This document shows, piece after piece, positions 8,995 through 17,403 of a stretch of 64,000 nucleotides of DNA; position 1 is the stretch's first letter; each line of letters begins with the position of its first letter. The DNA comes from Pseudohongiella spirulinae. GTDB lineage: Bacteria > Pseudomonadota > Gammaproteobacteria > Pseudomonadales > Pseudohongiellaceae. The notes under the pieces were generated by a model, which was not told the origin of the DNA, ran no database searches, and worked only from the letters and a program-made list of their open reading frames with translations. The translations under genes and the position numbers were made by a program. The stretch spans positions 1,116,001 through 1,180,000 of the forward strand of contig NZ_CP013189.1 of the NCBI RefSeq assembly GCF_001444425.1, read 5' to 3'.

Positions 8995-9071
8995 TCAGGG
9001 TAAAGTTACAGGACCCGATTCAACGTCAGTTAGGGGGGAACAGAGAATAATGCCCCATAACTTTACCCTGA
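8995..9071. repeat. inverted repeat, MITE-like or terminator-like, in the convergent gap
   Basis: TCAGGGTAAAGTTA at 8995-9008 is repeated exactly as its reverse complement, TAACTTTACCCTGA, at 9058-9071, with 49 bases between the arms. A nested GGGG/CCCC pair (about 9033-9056) could extend the fold. It sits in the only sizeable gap between the convergent MoxR cluster and RND operon. There is no T-run next to either arm, so a classical terminator is not clear. A small mobile or REP-like element is an alternative, but I saw no second copy or target-site duplication in this window. Confidence 0.5.
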
Positions 9072-9180
9072 AATTCTGAGCATTTTGATGCTAGCACAGC
9101 GGCACAAGGGCGTACCGCCAGGTCACAAATTGTTGCAAAGCGTTTGGGTTGCTGTAATAAATCCCTGGTGCTGTTGCAAA

Positions 9181-12100
9181 TTATTGATAAGCAGAGCGTC
9201 TGAATAATCCTTTGATCTGTGCCAGGCGCTGGCGCAGATGGTCTGGCAACGCCAACATGGCCGGCGTAACGATTAACGTGAGGATGGTCGCAAATGAAAG
9301 ACCAAACACAATAGCGTTTGCCAGCTTGACCCATTGTGATGTGATCGGGCCGCCCATCTCGATTTCTGCACCAATCAGATCGACAGAAACATGCATCGCC
9401 AGCGGCAGCAATCCACAGCCAGTGGTAAACGTGGTCAGAAACACCGGGCGCAAACGCTGTATGCCCGTCTGCACAATCACTTCCTTGATATCCCAGTTTT
9501 TATGCTTGCCCCGCAAGTAATTAAAGGTATCAATCAGAACGATGTTATTGTTCACGATAATACCTGCCAATGCCACGATTCCGACCCCTGTGAGGATAAC
9601 ACTGAAAGTCTGACCTGTGGTCAGCAGACCCAGCAGAACGCCGGCCGTAGATAGCAGAACGGAGGATAGTATCAGCAATGCCTGATAGTAACTGTTGAAT
9701 TGAGTTACCAGCAGGATGGCCATCAAAGCCAGCGCCAGACTGAAAGCGGTCAACAGAAATGCAAAGGACTCTTCCTGCTCCTCATTGGCACCGCGAAAGA
9801 CATAGTCGACCCCCGGTGCCAGCGGGTTCTGATCGAGCCACTGGCGGATTTCCTGCAGTTTGTTATCGGTAACAATACCAGGTGCAGGATTGGCGCGCAC
9901 ATAAATCACTCGATTGCCGTCAACACGCTGGATGGAACTCACGCCCTCCATGGGGACACGGTCGATGAAACTACTGATCGGTACCAGACCACTGGCCGTG
10001 TTGATGCGGATATTGTCGATTTGCTCGATACCGCGATATTCGCGAGGATAACGAACCCGGATTTCAACTTCTTCTTCGCTGTCATCCGGTCGGTAGTCGC
10101 CCATCCGCACACCGTTGGTGAGTAACTGTATGGCGGTACCAATTTCAGTCATGCTGGCTCCCGACATCGCGGCTCTGGCGCGATCGACGGTAATCTCCCA
10201 CTCGATGCCAGGTACCGGAGTTGTGTCGTCGATGTCGATCAGACCGGACATATTGTTTTCGATATGGTCGCGAACCCTGCGCGCCTCAGCGATAATGGCA
10301 CGCAGGTCTTCACCGAAAAATTCAATCTGCAGCTCTTTACCGACCGGTGGGCCCTGCTCCGGCGTATTGATCTCCGCCCGTATGCCAGGCAGGTCCCGGA
10401 TGGCCTGACGATACATATCTTCGATTTCGAAACCATTGACGTCGCGATCGCGGCGGTCTGTGAACTCAAGGAAAATAGTGCCAACCAGGTCAGGTGCGGC
10501 ACCCATGCCGCCACCCATGCTGCGTCCGGCACCCGACTGAGTCACGATGCTCTTGTAGTGACCGATATCCTTGATGCGTTGCTCCACATCCAGCACGATG
10601 TCGCGGACCTCTTCCGGTGAATAGTTGCCGCGGGCGAATATCTGTACCTGAGTTTGAGCGGGTTCTACGCTGGTGAAAAACTCAACACCCCTGCCGTAGT
10701 TACCGTAGGCGATTATAATTCCGATCAGTGTCGCCAGGCTGCCCACAAAAACCATACCGGGAAAGCGAACGGCTAAGCGCAGTATTTGGGCATATAAGCC
10801 GACAACACCACCAATTTTCTCGGGCGCTACGTCTTCCAGCTTGCCAACCTGACTGTTGCCTTGCATTTTGACCGTCTGGCTACCGATCAAAGAGCCAATG
10901 ACTGGAGCGAAGACGAGTGCGTATAACAGTGAGCCCACCAGCACGGCGAAGACGGTTACCGGCAGGTAACCCATAAATTCACCGGCTACTCCTGGCCAGA
11001 ACATCATCGGCAAGAAGGCTGCCAGTGTGGTGCCGGTGGATGCCAGGATCGGCCAGAACATCCGACCGACAGCTTCCTGAAAGGCATCAGCGCGGGTGTA
11101 ACCCTCGGCCATTTTGCGATCAGCATATTCCACCATGACGATGGCGCCATCAATCAACATGCCCAGTCCCAGCAGCAGGCCGAAAATGACCATGAAGTTG
11201 TAGGTAAAACCGAGCATGGATATGATGATGAAGGCGAAGAAAAATGAGAAGGGCACCGCCAGGGCGACCAGAATGCCGGAGCGCACACCAACCGCTGCTA
11301 TCACAACAACCAGCACCAGTATCATGGCCGTAGCCATATTACCCTGCAATCCTGAATTCTGTTCAATAACAAGGGGGATCGTGTTATTCAGGTAGGTAAT
11401 TTCGACGGCCGGGGGGGTCCGGGTACGCAGTTCGCGTACCAGCAGGTCAATTTTATCCATGGCCTGGATCAAATTGGCACCTTTGCGCTTTTGCACATCA
11501 AGCGAAATGGCCCGTTGACCGTTGGCGTAGGCATAACGCTCGGCATCTTTGAATGTCCTGCGTACCTCGGCCAGGTCGCTGAGTACAATGACGCCGTCCT
11601 GTGTCGCTGCCACGGGAAGATCAAACAGGTCTTCGGCTGTCTCAATCAGCCCGGGCACTTTGACTGAAAAGCTGCCGGAGCCAGTGTTGAGAGTGCCGGC
11701 AGGAATCAATCGGTTATTGGTGGTGACAGCCTGTACAAGTTGCTGGTTAGTAATGCCATAACTTTCCAGCTTTGCGGGATCCACGATGATTTCCAGCAGT
11801 TCTTCCCGTGCTCCGATCATGTCGGCCGAGAGAATTTCCGGCAGATTTTCGATCTCTCTTTGCAAGGTCTGGGCGATCTGCAGCAGTACCCGCTCGCCAA
11901 CGCCTGTTCCGCCGATGGCTATCTGCACCACGGGCACAGTTGCCGCTGACACTTCCTGAATAATGGGTTCCTCGGTATCAGTCGGGAAACGTGCCTTTGC
12001 GATATCGACAGCATTGCGGATATCCTGAACGGCCAGGTCTGGGTTAAAGCTGACATCAAACTCCGTGATGATGGTGGCTGAGCCTTCGCTGGCAAATGAC

Positions 12101-12342
12101 CGTATCTCGGTAATGCCTTCGACGTTTTTCAGTTCAATCTCCGTCGGACGGGCCAGCAGGCGCTCGGCATCTTCAGGAGAAATTCCGGGGAAAACGATGG
12201 TGGTAATAATGACCGGTACAGTGACGTCCGGGTTTAATTCAACCGGAATTGAACGATATGAAGCAAATCCTGCCAGCAGAATGACGGCGAATATACTCAG
12301 CGATGTTCTTGAATGGGATACAGCGGCTTTGATGTATCTCAT
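9181..12342 (-). CDS. RND efflux transporter permease (AcrB/HAE1-like)
   Basis: 1053 residues, full length for an RND permease. The N-terminal helix and SIPVELNPDVTVP porter entry are typical. Membrane helices 2-6 cover about residues 337-485 and a second block covers about 860-1030. In helix 4 the usual Asp-Asp pair is reduced to one acid, LIDGAIVMVEYAD (Asp398, Gly399), and in helix 10 the Lys position reads VNNNIVLID, so the proton-relay set differs from AcrB but resembles other marine RND pumps. It works in the inner membrane with the adaptor encoded just upstream (ATGA overlap at 12339-12342). No outer-membrane channel gene lies beside it. The substrate is unknown. Confidence 0.93.
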   Translation of the reverse strand: MRYIKAAVSHSRTSLSIFAVILLAGFASYRSIPVELNPDVTVPVIITTIVFPGISPEDAERLLARPTEIELKNVEGITEIRSFASEGSATIITEFDVSFNPDLAVQDIRNAVDIAKARFPTDTEEPIIQEVSAATVPVVQIAIGGTGVGERVLLQIAQTLQREIENLPEILSADMIGAREELLEIIVDPAKLESYGITNQQLVQAVTTNNRLIPAGTLNTGSGSFSVKVPGLIETAEDLFDLPVAATQDGVIVLSDLAEVRRTFKDAERYAYANGQRAISLDVQKRKGANLIQAMDKIDLLVRELRTRTPPAVEITYLNNTIPLVIEQNSGLQGNMATAMILVLVVVIAAVGVRSGILVALAVPFSFFFAFIIISMLGFTYNFMVIFGLLLGLGMLIDGAIVMVEYADRKMAEGYTRADAFQEAVGRMFWPILASTGTTLAAFLPMMFWPGVAGEFMGYLPVTVFAVLVGSLLYALVFAPVIGSLIGSQTVKMQGNSQVGKLEDVAPEKIGGVVGLYAQILRLAVRFPGMVFVGSLATLIGIIIAYGNYGRGVEFFTSVEPAQTQVQIFARGNYSPEEVRDIVLDVEQRIKDIGHYKSIVTQSGAGRSMGGGMGAAPDLVGTIFLEFTDRRDRDVNGFEIEDMYRQAIRDLPGIRAEINTPEQGPPVGKELQIEFFGEDLRAIIAEARRVRDHIENNMSGLIDIDDTTPVPGIEWEITVDRARAAMSGASMTEIGTAIQLLTNGVRMGDYRPDDSEEEVEIRVRYPREYRGIEQIDNIRINTASGLVPISSFIDRVPMEGVSSIQRVDGNRVIYVRANPAPGIVTDNKLQEIRQWLDQNPLAPGVDYVFRGANEEQEESFAFLLTAFSLALALMAILLVTQFNSYYQALLILSSVLLSTAGVLLGLLTTGQTFSVILTGVGIVALAGIIVNNNIVLIDTFNYLRGKHKNWDIKEVIVQTGIQRLRPVFLTTFTTGCGLLPLAMHVSVDLIGAEIEMGGPITSQWVKLANAIVFGLSFATILTLIVTPAMLALPDHLRQRLAQIKGLFRRSAYQ

Positions 12343-13454
12343 AAGCTGGCCCAGTCAAAATTGGCGTTAACCTGTTGTCCCGGGAATACCAGCTCCTGGC
12401 CCAGAGTAATGACCACAACCTGCTCAGGCAGGCCGCTGACCCAGAATCCGGGATTGTCGATACGGGTGCTTTCACCAACTATTTCAACACGGTGGAATTC
12501 AACCTGATTATCGCGATTCAGGGCTTTGACACCGATCAGACCTTCGTCGTCCATGGTTAGCGACGATGGCGGGACCAGGTGGGCACGTGTCTCATTGGCG
12601 GCAATCAGCACTTCTGTACTGATGCCCTGGCGAATAGCCTTGGATGGTTCCAGCTCAACTTCGATACGATAGCTTCTTGAGATATTGTCGGCTGCTCTTG
12701 AAACATAGGTCAGTTCTCCCTGTACACGCTCGCCAGTGACCAGCATACCGGTGACCCGACTGCCAAGTTCGAGTTTTCCCACGTCCTGCTCGGGAACCTG
12801 GGCGACCAGCAGCATGGGTTCGTCGTCCATGACAGCGGCGCATTGACCGCCCATATCCATGTAGTCCCCCACTTCAACGGCACGAGATTCCATAATGCCG
12901 TCGAACGGTGAGCGGACTTTGGTGCGCTCAACCGCCAGCTCGGCGCGTTGCACAGCAGCCGCTGCTGAGTCATATGCGGCTTTTAACTGAGCCACTGAAA
13001 TTTGTGATTGCAGATTTCGGCGCTGCAGATCCTGAGCGCCCTCGTATTCCAGGCGGGTCTGTTCAAGACGGCTGATCGCTTCCTGCAGATCCGCTTCTCT
13101 GGTGTCCATGGCGATCTCACACAAGATATCACCGGCCGCAACACGTGCACCTCGAGCAACCGGTGTTGCCACAACGCGCCCGGCGGTTTCCGCGCGCACA
13201 TTGACCAGCCGCGTTGCCTGGGTGCGTCCGCGGACGCTGACGGTCTGCGTGAATGTATCCATGCTCAACCGGCGTGCGCGGACTGTAAAGTCTGCCATGT
13301 TGCCACTGGCACTGTTATTATCAGCAATAGCCGTGACCTGGCGCGGCTCGGCATCAGGCTCATAACGGTCATCCACAACCCGCTCGCGCGGCATGAGCAT
13401 CCATATCACGATAAGGGCGACCAGCCCGACTGCTACCAGATATTGTTTTTTCAC
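12339..13454 (-). CDS. RND periplasmic adaptor (membrane fusion protein)
   Basis: 371 residues. The GTG start at 13454 is preceded by GGAG about 9 bases upstream. One N-terminal membrane anchor (YLVAVGLVALIVIWMLM) is followed by a disordered linker, a lipoyl/barrel-sandwich half (AETAGRVVATPVARGARVAAG), a coiled-coil hairpin rich in Gln, Glu and Ala at about residues 125-185, the second lipoyl half (VRSPFDGIMESRAVEVGDYM) and beta-barrel domains. This is the HlyD/AcrA-type adaptor order. It bridges the inner-membrane permease encoded next to an outer-membrane channel located elsewhere. An 18-bp palindrome lies 35-52 bases upstream of the start and may be the operator. Confidence 0.92.
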   Translation of the reverse strand: MKKQYLVAVGLVALIVIWMLMPRERVVDDRYEPDAEPRQVTAIADNNSASGNMADFTVRARRLSMDTFTQTVSVRGRTQATRLVNVRAETAGRVVATPVARGARVAAGDILCEIAMDTREADLQEAISRLEQTRLEYEGAQDLQRRNLQSQISVAQLKAAYDSAAAAVQRAELAVERTKVRSPFDGIMESRAVEVGDYMDMGGQCAAVMDDEPMLLVAQVPEQDVGKLELGSRVTGMLVTGERVQGELTYVSRAADNISRSYRIEVELEPSKAIRQGISTEVLIAANETRAHLVPPSSLTMDDEGLIGVKALNRDNQVEFHRVEIVGESTRIDNPGFWVSGLPEQVVVITLGQELVFPGQQVNANFDWASL

Positions 13455-13488
13455 GTCAGACTCCGTTTGCTGACTGTATGACTGGATT

Positions 13489-13506
13489 GTTACAAGTTCA
13501 TGTAAC
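13489..13506. promoter_or_regulatory. 18-bp palindrome upstream of the RND adaptor gene
   Basis: GTTACA at 13489-13494 and TGTAAC at 13501-13506 form a perfect inverted repeat with a 6-base spacer, 35-52 bases upstream of the adaptor start. The spacing of about two thirds of a helical turn fits a dimeric repressor. No regulator gene of the TetR or MarR type is adjacent. I could not place a convincing -35/-10 pair around it. Confidence 0.45.
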
Positions 13507-13734
13507 GAGATTTTTACAACGGCAACGCCGACAGCCCGAATACGGGCCGATCCTCTATTATCGTTGTTTTTATTGTTATGAGGTATACGCTTTCGGTGAG
13601 TGCCCCGGATCTTGGGCCGGGCAGTTCAAGGTAAACATCAATGCGCGCCGCTTTATATCATTAAGACCGCTGCTTGCTGAGTGCCAAAAGTCACTGGAGT
13701 GCCTGAGCGTGGGGAGTAAGGCCCGGAAATCCGG

Positions 13735-14268
13735 CTATCCAGACACAGGTTTCTTTTGTAATTTTCGCTGTAACGTGCGGCGATGCATTTTAAGCTGCCT
13801 TGCCGTTTCAGAAATGTTGCCATGATTCTCTTTTAATACTTTCTGTATGTGCTCCCATTCCAGACGTCGCACTGACATGGGTGCCTGAAAACTGGCGGCA
13901 GCGCCGTCCGCTTCAGGGTTTTGCAGAGCGGCAAGTATCTCATTGGCGTCGGCCGGTTTGGCCAGATAGTTATCGGCCCCCAGCTTGATGGCTTCAACTG
14001 CTGTTGCGATGCTGGCGTATCCGGTCAGCATCAGAATATTGCTATCCGGGCAGTGCTCACGCATGAGTGGTATCAGTTCCAGAGAAGAATGTCCGTCCAG
14101 ATTCAGGTCGACCACAGCCATATCAAATAGTGAGCTGCTGATCAGCATTCGTGCCGTATCAATATCCCCGGCGTGCAGGGTCTCGAACCCGCGTCGCTGA
14201 AATGCTCGCAATATGACAGAGGAGAATACCTCGTCGTCTTCAATTAATAAAATCACTTCCTGATTCAT
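13735..14268 (-). CDS. regA: RegA/PrrA-type response regulator
   Basis: 177 residues, the size of RegA/ActR/PrrA proteins. The receiver domain has the acidic pair in LLIEDDE, the phospho-acceptor Asp54 in VVDLNLDG, a conserved Thr in MLTGYAS and Lys in YLAKPAD. A short linker leads to a Fis-type helix-turn-helix, GNISETARQLKMHRRTLQRK, close to the RegA consensus. This family activates or represses genes for respiration, carbon and nitrogen fixation in response to redox state. Its start overlaps the end of the kinase gene by ATGA (14265-14268), so the pair is co-translated with the kinase first. Confidence 0.9.
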   Translation of the reverse strand: MNQEVILLIEDDEVFSSVILRAFQRRGFETLHAGDIDTARMLISSSLFDMAVVDLNLDGHSSLELIPLMREHCPDSNILMLTGYASIATAVEAIKLGADNYLAKPADANEILAALQNPEADGAAASFQAPMSVRRLEWEHIQKVLKENHGNISETARQLKMHRRTLQRKLQKKPVSG

Positions 14269-15611
14269 GACTCTGTGGACCTGGTATTTTTATTGCCTGA
14301 TGATTGTACCGGGATCGTCAATGGAAGCTGGATCAACGATCGCGCACCGCCATCTTTCAGGTTAACCATTTCAATGGTGCCCCCGTGGCGCTGAATGGAA
14401 GCATTTGCCAGATAGATGCCCAGCCCCATATTACCTTCCCGGGTTGAAATAAAGGGCTCCCCCATGCTCTCCATAATGTGAGCGGGGATGCCCGGTCCGT
14501 CATCTTCGACGCTGATCAATAACATCTGTTCATTGACCGAATAATGAACGCGTACCTCACTGTGAGCGGCGCGAATCGCATTTTCTATGATATTGATGAG
14601 AGCATGACGGACGGTGATATCTCCGCTGACAAGCTGTTGATGCAGGGTTTTGTCATGTTCAAAGCTGATTCTGGCATTCGGATGGATATTGGTGATGTAG
14701 TCACGTATGGCACCCTGGAAATTGCTCACGCGCATCAGTCCCCGATGTTGTTGATCATTCTGATGGTAGATGCGTGTCAGCTGATCGAGCGAATCCTTGC
14801 AGCGATTAACCTGTTGGCGCAGCAGGTGGATATCGGCTTTAAGGTCATCTGGTGACAGTTCGTGTGTCGGCTGTTCATCCAGTTCGGTTAGCAGAACCGA
14901 CATGGTCGACAGGGGTGTGCCCAGGGCGTGAGCCGTGCCGGCTGCCAGCGTGCCGATGGCGACCAGTTGTTCATTGCGCATCTCGCTCTCACGGAATTGT
15001 GCCAGGCTGGTTTCACGGATTCGTATCGCAGTTGCCATCCGGCTCACGAACACACTGATCAGTGCGGCACTCACAACAAAAGTCACCCACATACCAACCA
15101 GATGCAGTTGAAAACTTTGCATCATATGGTCGCCGTGTGCATCGGTACTGATGCCAATGAACAGAAAGACGGTATAGATAATCATGGCCAGCACAGCGAA
15201 CAGGATTGCCCACATTGCGGACAACAGGGTGGCTGCCACAGCCAACAGCACAAGCAGGTACGAGATCAACGGATTGGCCGCACCGCCGGTATAAACAAGT
15301 AAGACAACCAGGAATAAAAAGTCCAGAGCCAGGTTGATAATCAGAGCATTCTGACTGACCAGCGTTGCCCGGGTGACTTGCAGCCAGCCAGCGATCAGCG
15401 AGATTGCGATGCCGGTTAACAACAGCGCGACGATTAGAACAGGCAGATTCAGTGGCGAAAAAAAGTCGAATGCCAGCGCGCCGGTTGTGCCACTGACAGC
15501 GACCAGAGCACGCAGCATCAGCAACCTTTGCAGGCCGGTTCGCGGGGAGCTGCGCAGCTCGCCATTAGCCGATGTAAACAGGCTGCTGAATCTGTCAGGT
15601 ATATCACTCAT
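14265..15611 (-). CDS. regB: RegB/PrrB-type redox sensor histidine kinase
   Basis: 448 residues. Six or so membrane helices occupy about residues 30-195. The short loop GGAANPL (109-115) matches the quinone-binding GGxxNP motif of RegB. The H-box reads GTAHALGTPLSTM with His228 as the phospho-acceptor, and QQVNRCKDS carries Cys271 at the position of the redox-active Cys of Rhodobacter RegB. The ATPase core (EDDGPGIP and MGLGIYLANASIQRHGG) is complete. The protein senses quinone pool and thiol redox state and phosphorylates RegA. Only about 30 bases separate its start from the divergent methyltransferase gene, so the two promoters must overlap. Confidence 0.9.
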   Translation of the reverse strand: MSDIPDRFSSLFTSANGELRSSPRTGLQRLLMLRALVAVSGTTGALAFDFFSPLNLPVLIVALLLTGIAISLIAGWLQVTRATLVSQNALIINLALDFLFLVVLLVYTGGAANPLISYLLVLLAVAATLLSAMWAILFAVLAMIIYTVFLFIGISTDAHGDHMMQSFQLHLVGMWVTFVVSAALISVFVSRMATAIRIRETSLAQFRESEMRNEQLVAIGTLAAGTAHALGTPLSTMSVLLTELDEQPTHELSPDDLKADIHLLRQQVNRCKDSLDQLTRIYHQNDQQHRGLMRVSNFQGAIRDYITNIHPNARISFEHDKTLHQQLVSGDITVRHALINIIENAIRAAHSEVRVHYSVNEQMLLISVEDDGPGIPAHIMESMGEPFISTREGNMGLGIYLANASIQRHGGTIEMVNLKDGGARSLIQLPLTIPVQSSGNKNTRSTES

Positions 15612-15640
15612 GAGCCTGATTCTACCGTATAATGCCGCGC
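15612..15640. promoter_or_regulatory. compact divergent promoter region, regB / methyltransferase-GNAT
   Basis: A perfect TATAAT reads on the + strand at 15628-15633, seven bases before the ATG at 15641. On the - strand TAGAAT (15619-15624) ends seven bases before the regB ATG. Neither start has a good Shine-Dalgarno, and -35 boxes are weak. If these are the -10 elements, both transcripts would start at or next to their start codons. Confidence 0.35.
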
Positions 15641-17398
15641 ATGGAGATACCCTCGCAGAAATTACCTTTCCCGCTGGATGTTTACGCTGCCCTGCTGCGG
15701 CAAACCACCGGATGTGTGCCGTTTCTCAGCTACGGATGGCTTGATGAGAACGACGGTGATGATTCGTCGGCGCTAATAAAAGCCCAGAAAAGGGCAGCGG
15801 GCGCGCTGCTGAAGGTTATCGATTTTCCGGCACCAGCCGCGGTGCTTGAAGTGGGTTGTGGTCCGGGTAGTTTGTGCGCGATGCTGGGTGAGGCCGGGTA
15901 TCGGGTCACAGCCATTGATAATAGCCCCGCAGCGGTAACCATGGCCACGGAGACCGTTTCTCAGAATAAGCAGGCTGCCGTTACTGTGGTTCTGGCAGAC
16001 TTCAACGAGTACTGGCGCCAGGTGCCTGCAGCAAGCTTCGATGTGATGGTCTTTCACTGTAGCGCTCGTTATTTCAATCCAATTACATTAATGGCAGCCG
16101 CGGCAACCTTGCTCAAACCGGGTGCACAATTGCTGTTGCTGGACGAGTTCATTAACAACCCTGACGATATCAGACAGCCTCAGATTCTGGCGAAGGGGCA
16201 GCATTTGCTGGCCTTGGCTGAGCGAAGCGGGTTTACCCTGACCAGAGATGAAGAGTACTCCACTGAGGTGAGTCGTTTTAAAGCGCTCGCACTGGACTTG
16301 TTGGAAAAAAATACGGGCGAGTTGAGCCGACAGACGGCTTATGGGGTTGAAACGCTTTCGACCTTGAATCAGACCTTCGCGCAGGATTTGCAGCGCTGCC
16401 TGACTGGTTTTTGCAGCCATCGATTACTCGCCTGGACTGCACCTGCTGAAGCGAGACCATTGCTGGTATTGGCGGCTGATCTGCCGGCCGAGATGTTTGC
16501 TGAGGTATTTGAACGCAGCTTTAATGTAGCCTTCGACAAAGCGCTGTGGCACTGGAAGTATGGTCAGGATCGTGGCGCATCCGTCGCTGTGATCAAGAAC
16601 AACAGTGTGGTGGGTCACTATGGCGGTTCTGCCCGACAAATATTATATTTTGGTACCCCAGAGTTGGCGGTGCAGATTTGTGACGTGATGGTGCTGCCGG
16701 GTGAGCGCGGAATGTTCAGTCGTAAGGGTCTGTTTTTCAAGATGGCAGCGGCCATGCTGGAGCAGTATGCCGGTTATTGCGGGGCTCATCTATTGGGCAT
16801 CGGCTTTCCCAATCTGAAAGCCATGCATGTTGCAGAACGTCTGGGTTTGTATGAAAAAACCGACGAACTCATTCAATTGCAGATCTCTGAGCCAGACTTT
16901 GTCCGGGCCAGTCATGTGACACCCGAGCCCGATGTCTCACAGGCAATACATACCCTGGCTCCGACTCTCTGGAATCGGATGGCTGTCGGGCTAACGGATG
17001 CCATTGTGGGACTCAGAACACTGGATTATCTCAATTATCGATATTTAGAACGTCCCGGTCAGAACTATCTTTGCTTTCGTATCGACGACGCTGATGACCA
17101 ATGTCAGGCGCTGGCGCTGGCTCGCGAACACGGTGGTGAATATCTTGTGATGGATCTGATCGGCGAGATCGGAATGCTTGCGGATGCCTTTGAAGCACTC
17201 AGCGCCTACGGACTGCAGCAGGGTCTGTCGTTCAAACTATGGATCACGGCTGGACAGGCGGTGCACTTTGAAACAGAGCGTACGAGCCGGGCTCAGTTGG
17301 GCATAGAAATCCCCTGCAATTGCTGGAGCAGGGGGCCGGAAGCAAAGATGCTGGCAGGAGCCTGGTGGCTCACTGCCGGCGATATGGACTTTTTGTAA
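15641..17398 (+). CDS. SAM methyltransferase fused to a GNAT-like acyltransferase domain
   Basis: 585 residues from the ATG at 15641 (588 from 15632, an ATG embedded in the TATAAT box). The N-terminal third is a class I methyltransferase: motif I VLEVGCGPGSLCAML near residues 68-80, the acidic strand VTAIDNS, then ASFDVMVFHCSARY and a post-motif LLKPGAQLLLLDEF. After about residue 265 comes a GNAT-like region (VFERSFNVAFDKALWHWKYG, VVGHYGGSARQI, GLFFKMAAAMLEQY and GFPNLKAMHVAERLG), where the last two blocks resemble the acetyl-CoA loop and helix. The remaining C-terminal part contains several Cys and Trp. No substrate can be named. It ends five bases from the convergent TonB receptor stop. 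Confidence 0.75.
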   Translation: MEIPSQKLPFPLDVYAALLRQTTGCVPFLSYGWLDENDGDDSSALIKAQKRAAGALLKVIDFPAPAAVLEVGCGPGSLCAMLGEAGYRVTAIDNSPAAVTMATETVSQNKQAAVTVVLADFNEYWRQVPAASFDVMVFHCSARYFNPITLMAAAATLLKPGAQLLLLDEFINNPDDIRQPQILAKGQHLLALAERSGFTLTRDEEYSTEVSRFKALALDLLEKNTGELSRQTAYGVETLSTLNQTFAQDLQRCLTGFCSHRLLAWTAPAEARPLLVLAADLPAEMFAEVFERSFNVAFDKALWHWKYGQDRGASVAVIKNNSVVGHYGGSARQILYFGTPELAVQICDVMVLPGERGMFSRKGLFFKMAAAMLEQYAGYCGAHLLGIGFPNLKAMHVAERLGLYEKTDELIQLQISEPDFVRASHVTPEPDVSQAIHTLAPTLWNRMAVGLTDAIVGLRTLDYLNYRYLERPGQNYLCFRIDDADDQCQALALAREHGGEYLVMDLIGEIGMLADAFEALSAYGLQQGLSFKLWITAGQAVHFETERTSRAQLGIEIPCNCWSRGPEAKMLAGAWWLTAGDMDFL

Positions 17399-17403
17399 CC
17401 TGA

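Noticed and set aside
9026-9334. Short - strand frame overlapping the 3' end of the RND gene and the inverted repeat.
   Set aside because: It is out of frame with the permease and covers the repeat; nothing supports translation.
13534-13547. Hairpin GCCCG-AATA-CGGGC between regA and the RND adaptor gene.
   Set aside because: Only five base pairs and no T-run on either strand, so I do not call it a terminator.
13478-13825. A 115-codon + strand frame covering the regA-adaptor gap.
   Set aside because: Its 3' part is antisense to regA, no Shine-Dalgarno precedes it and the product is Cys-rich and low in order.
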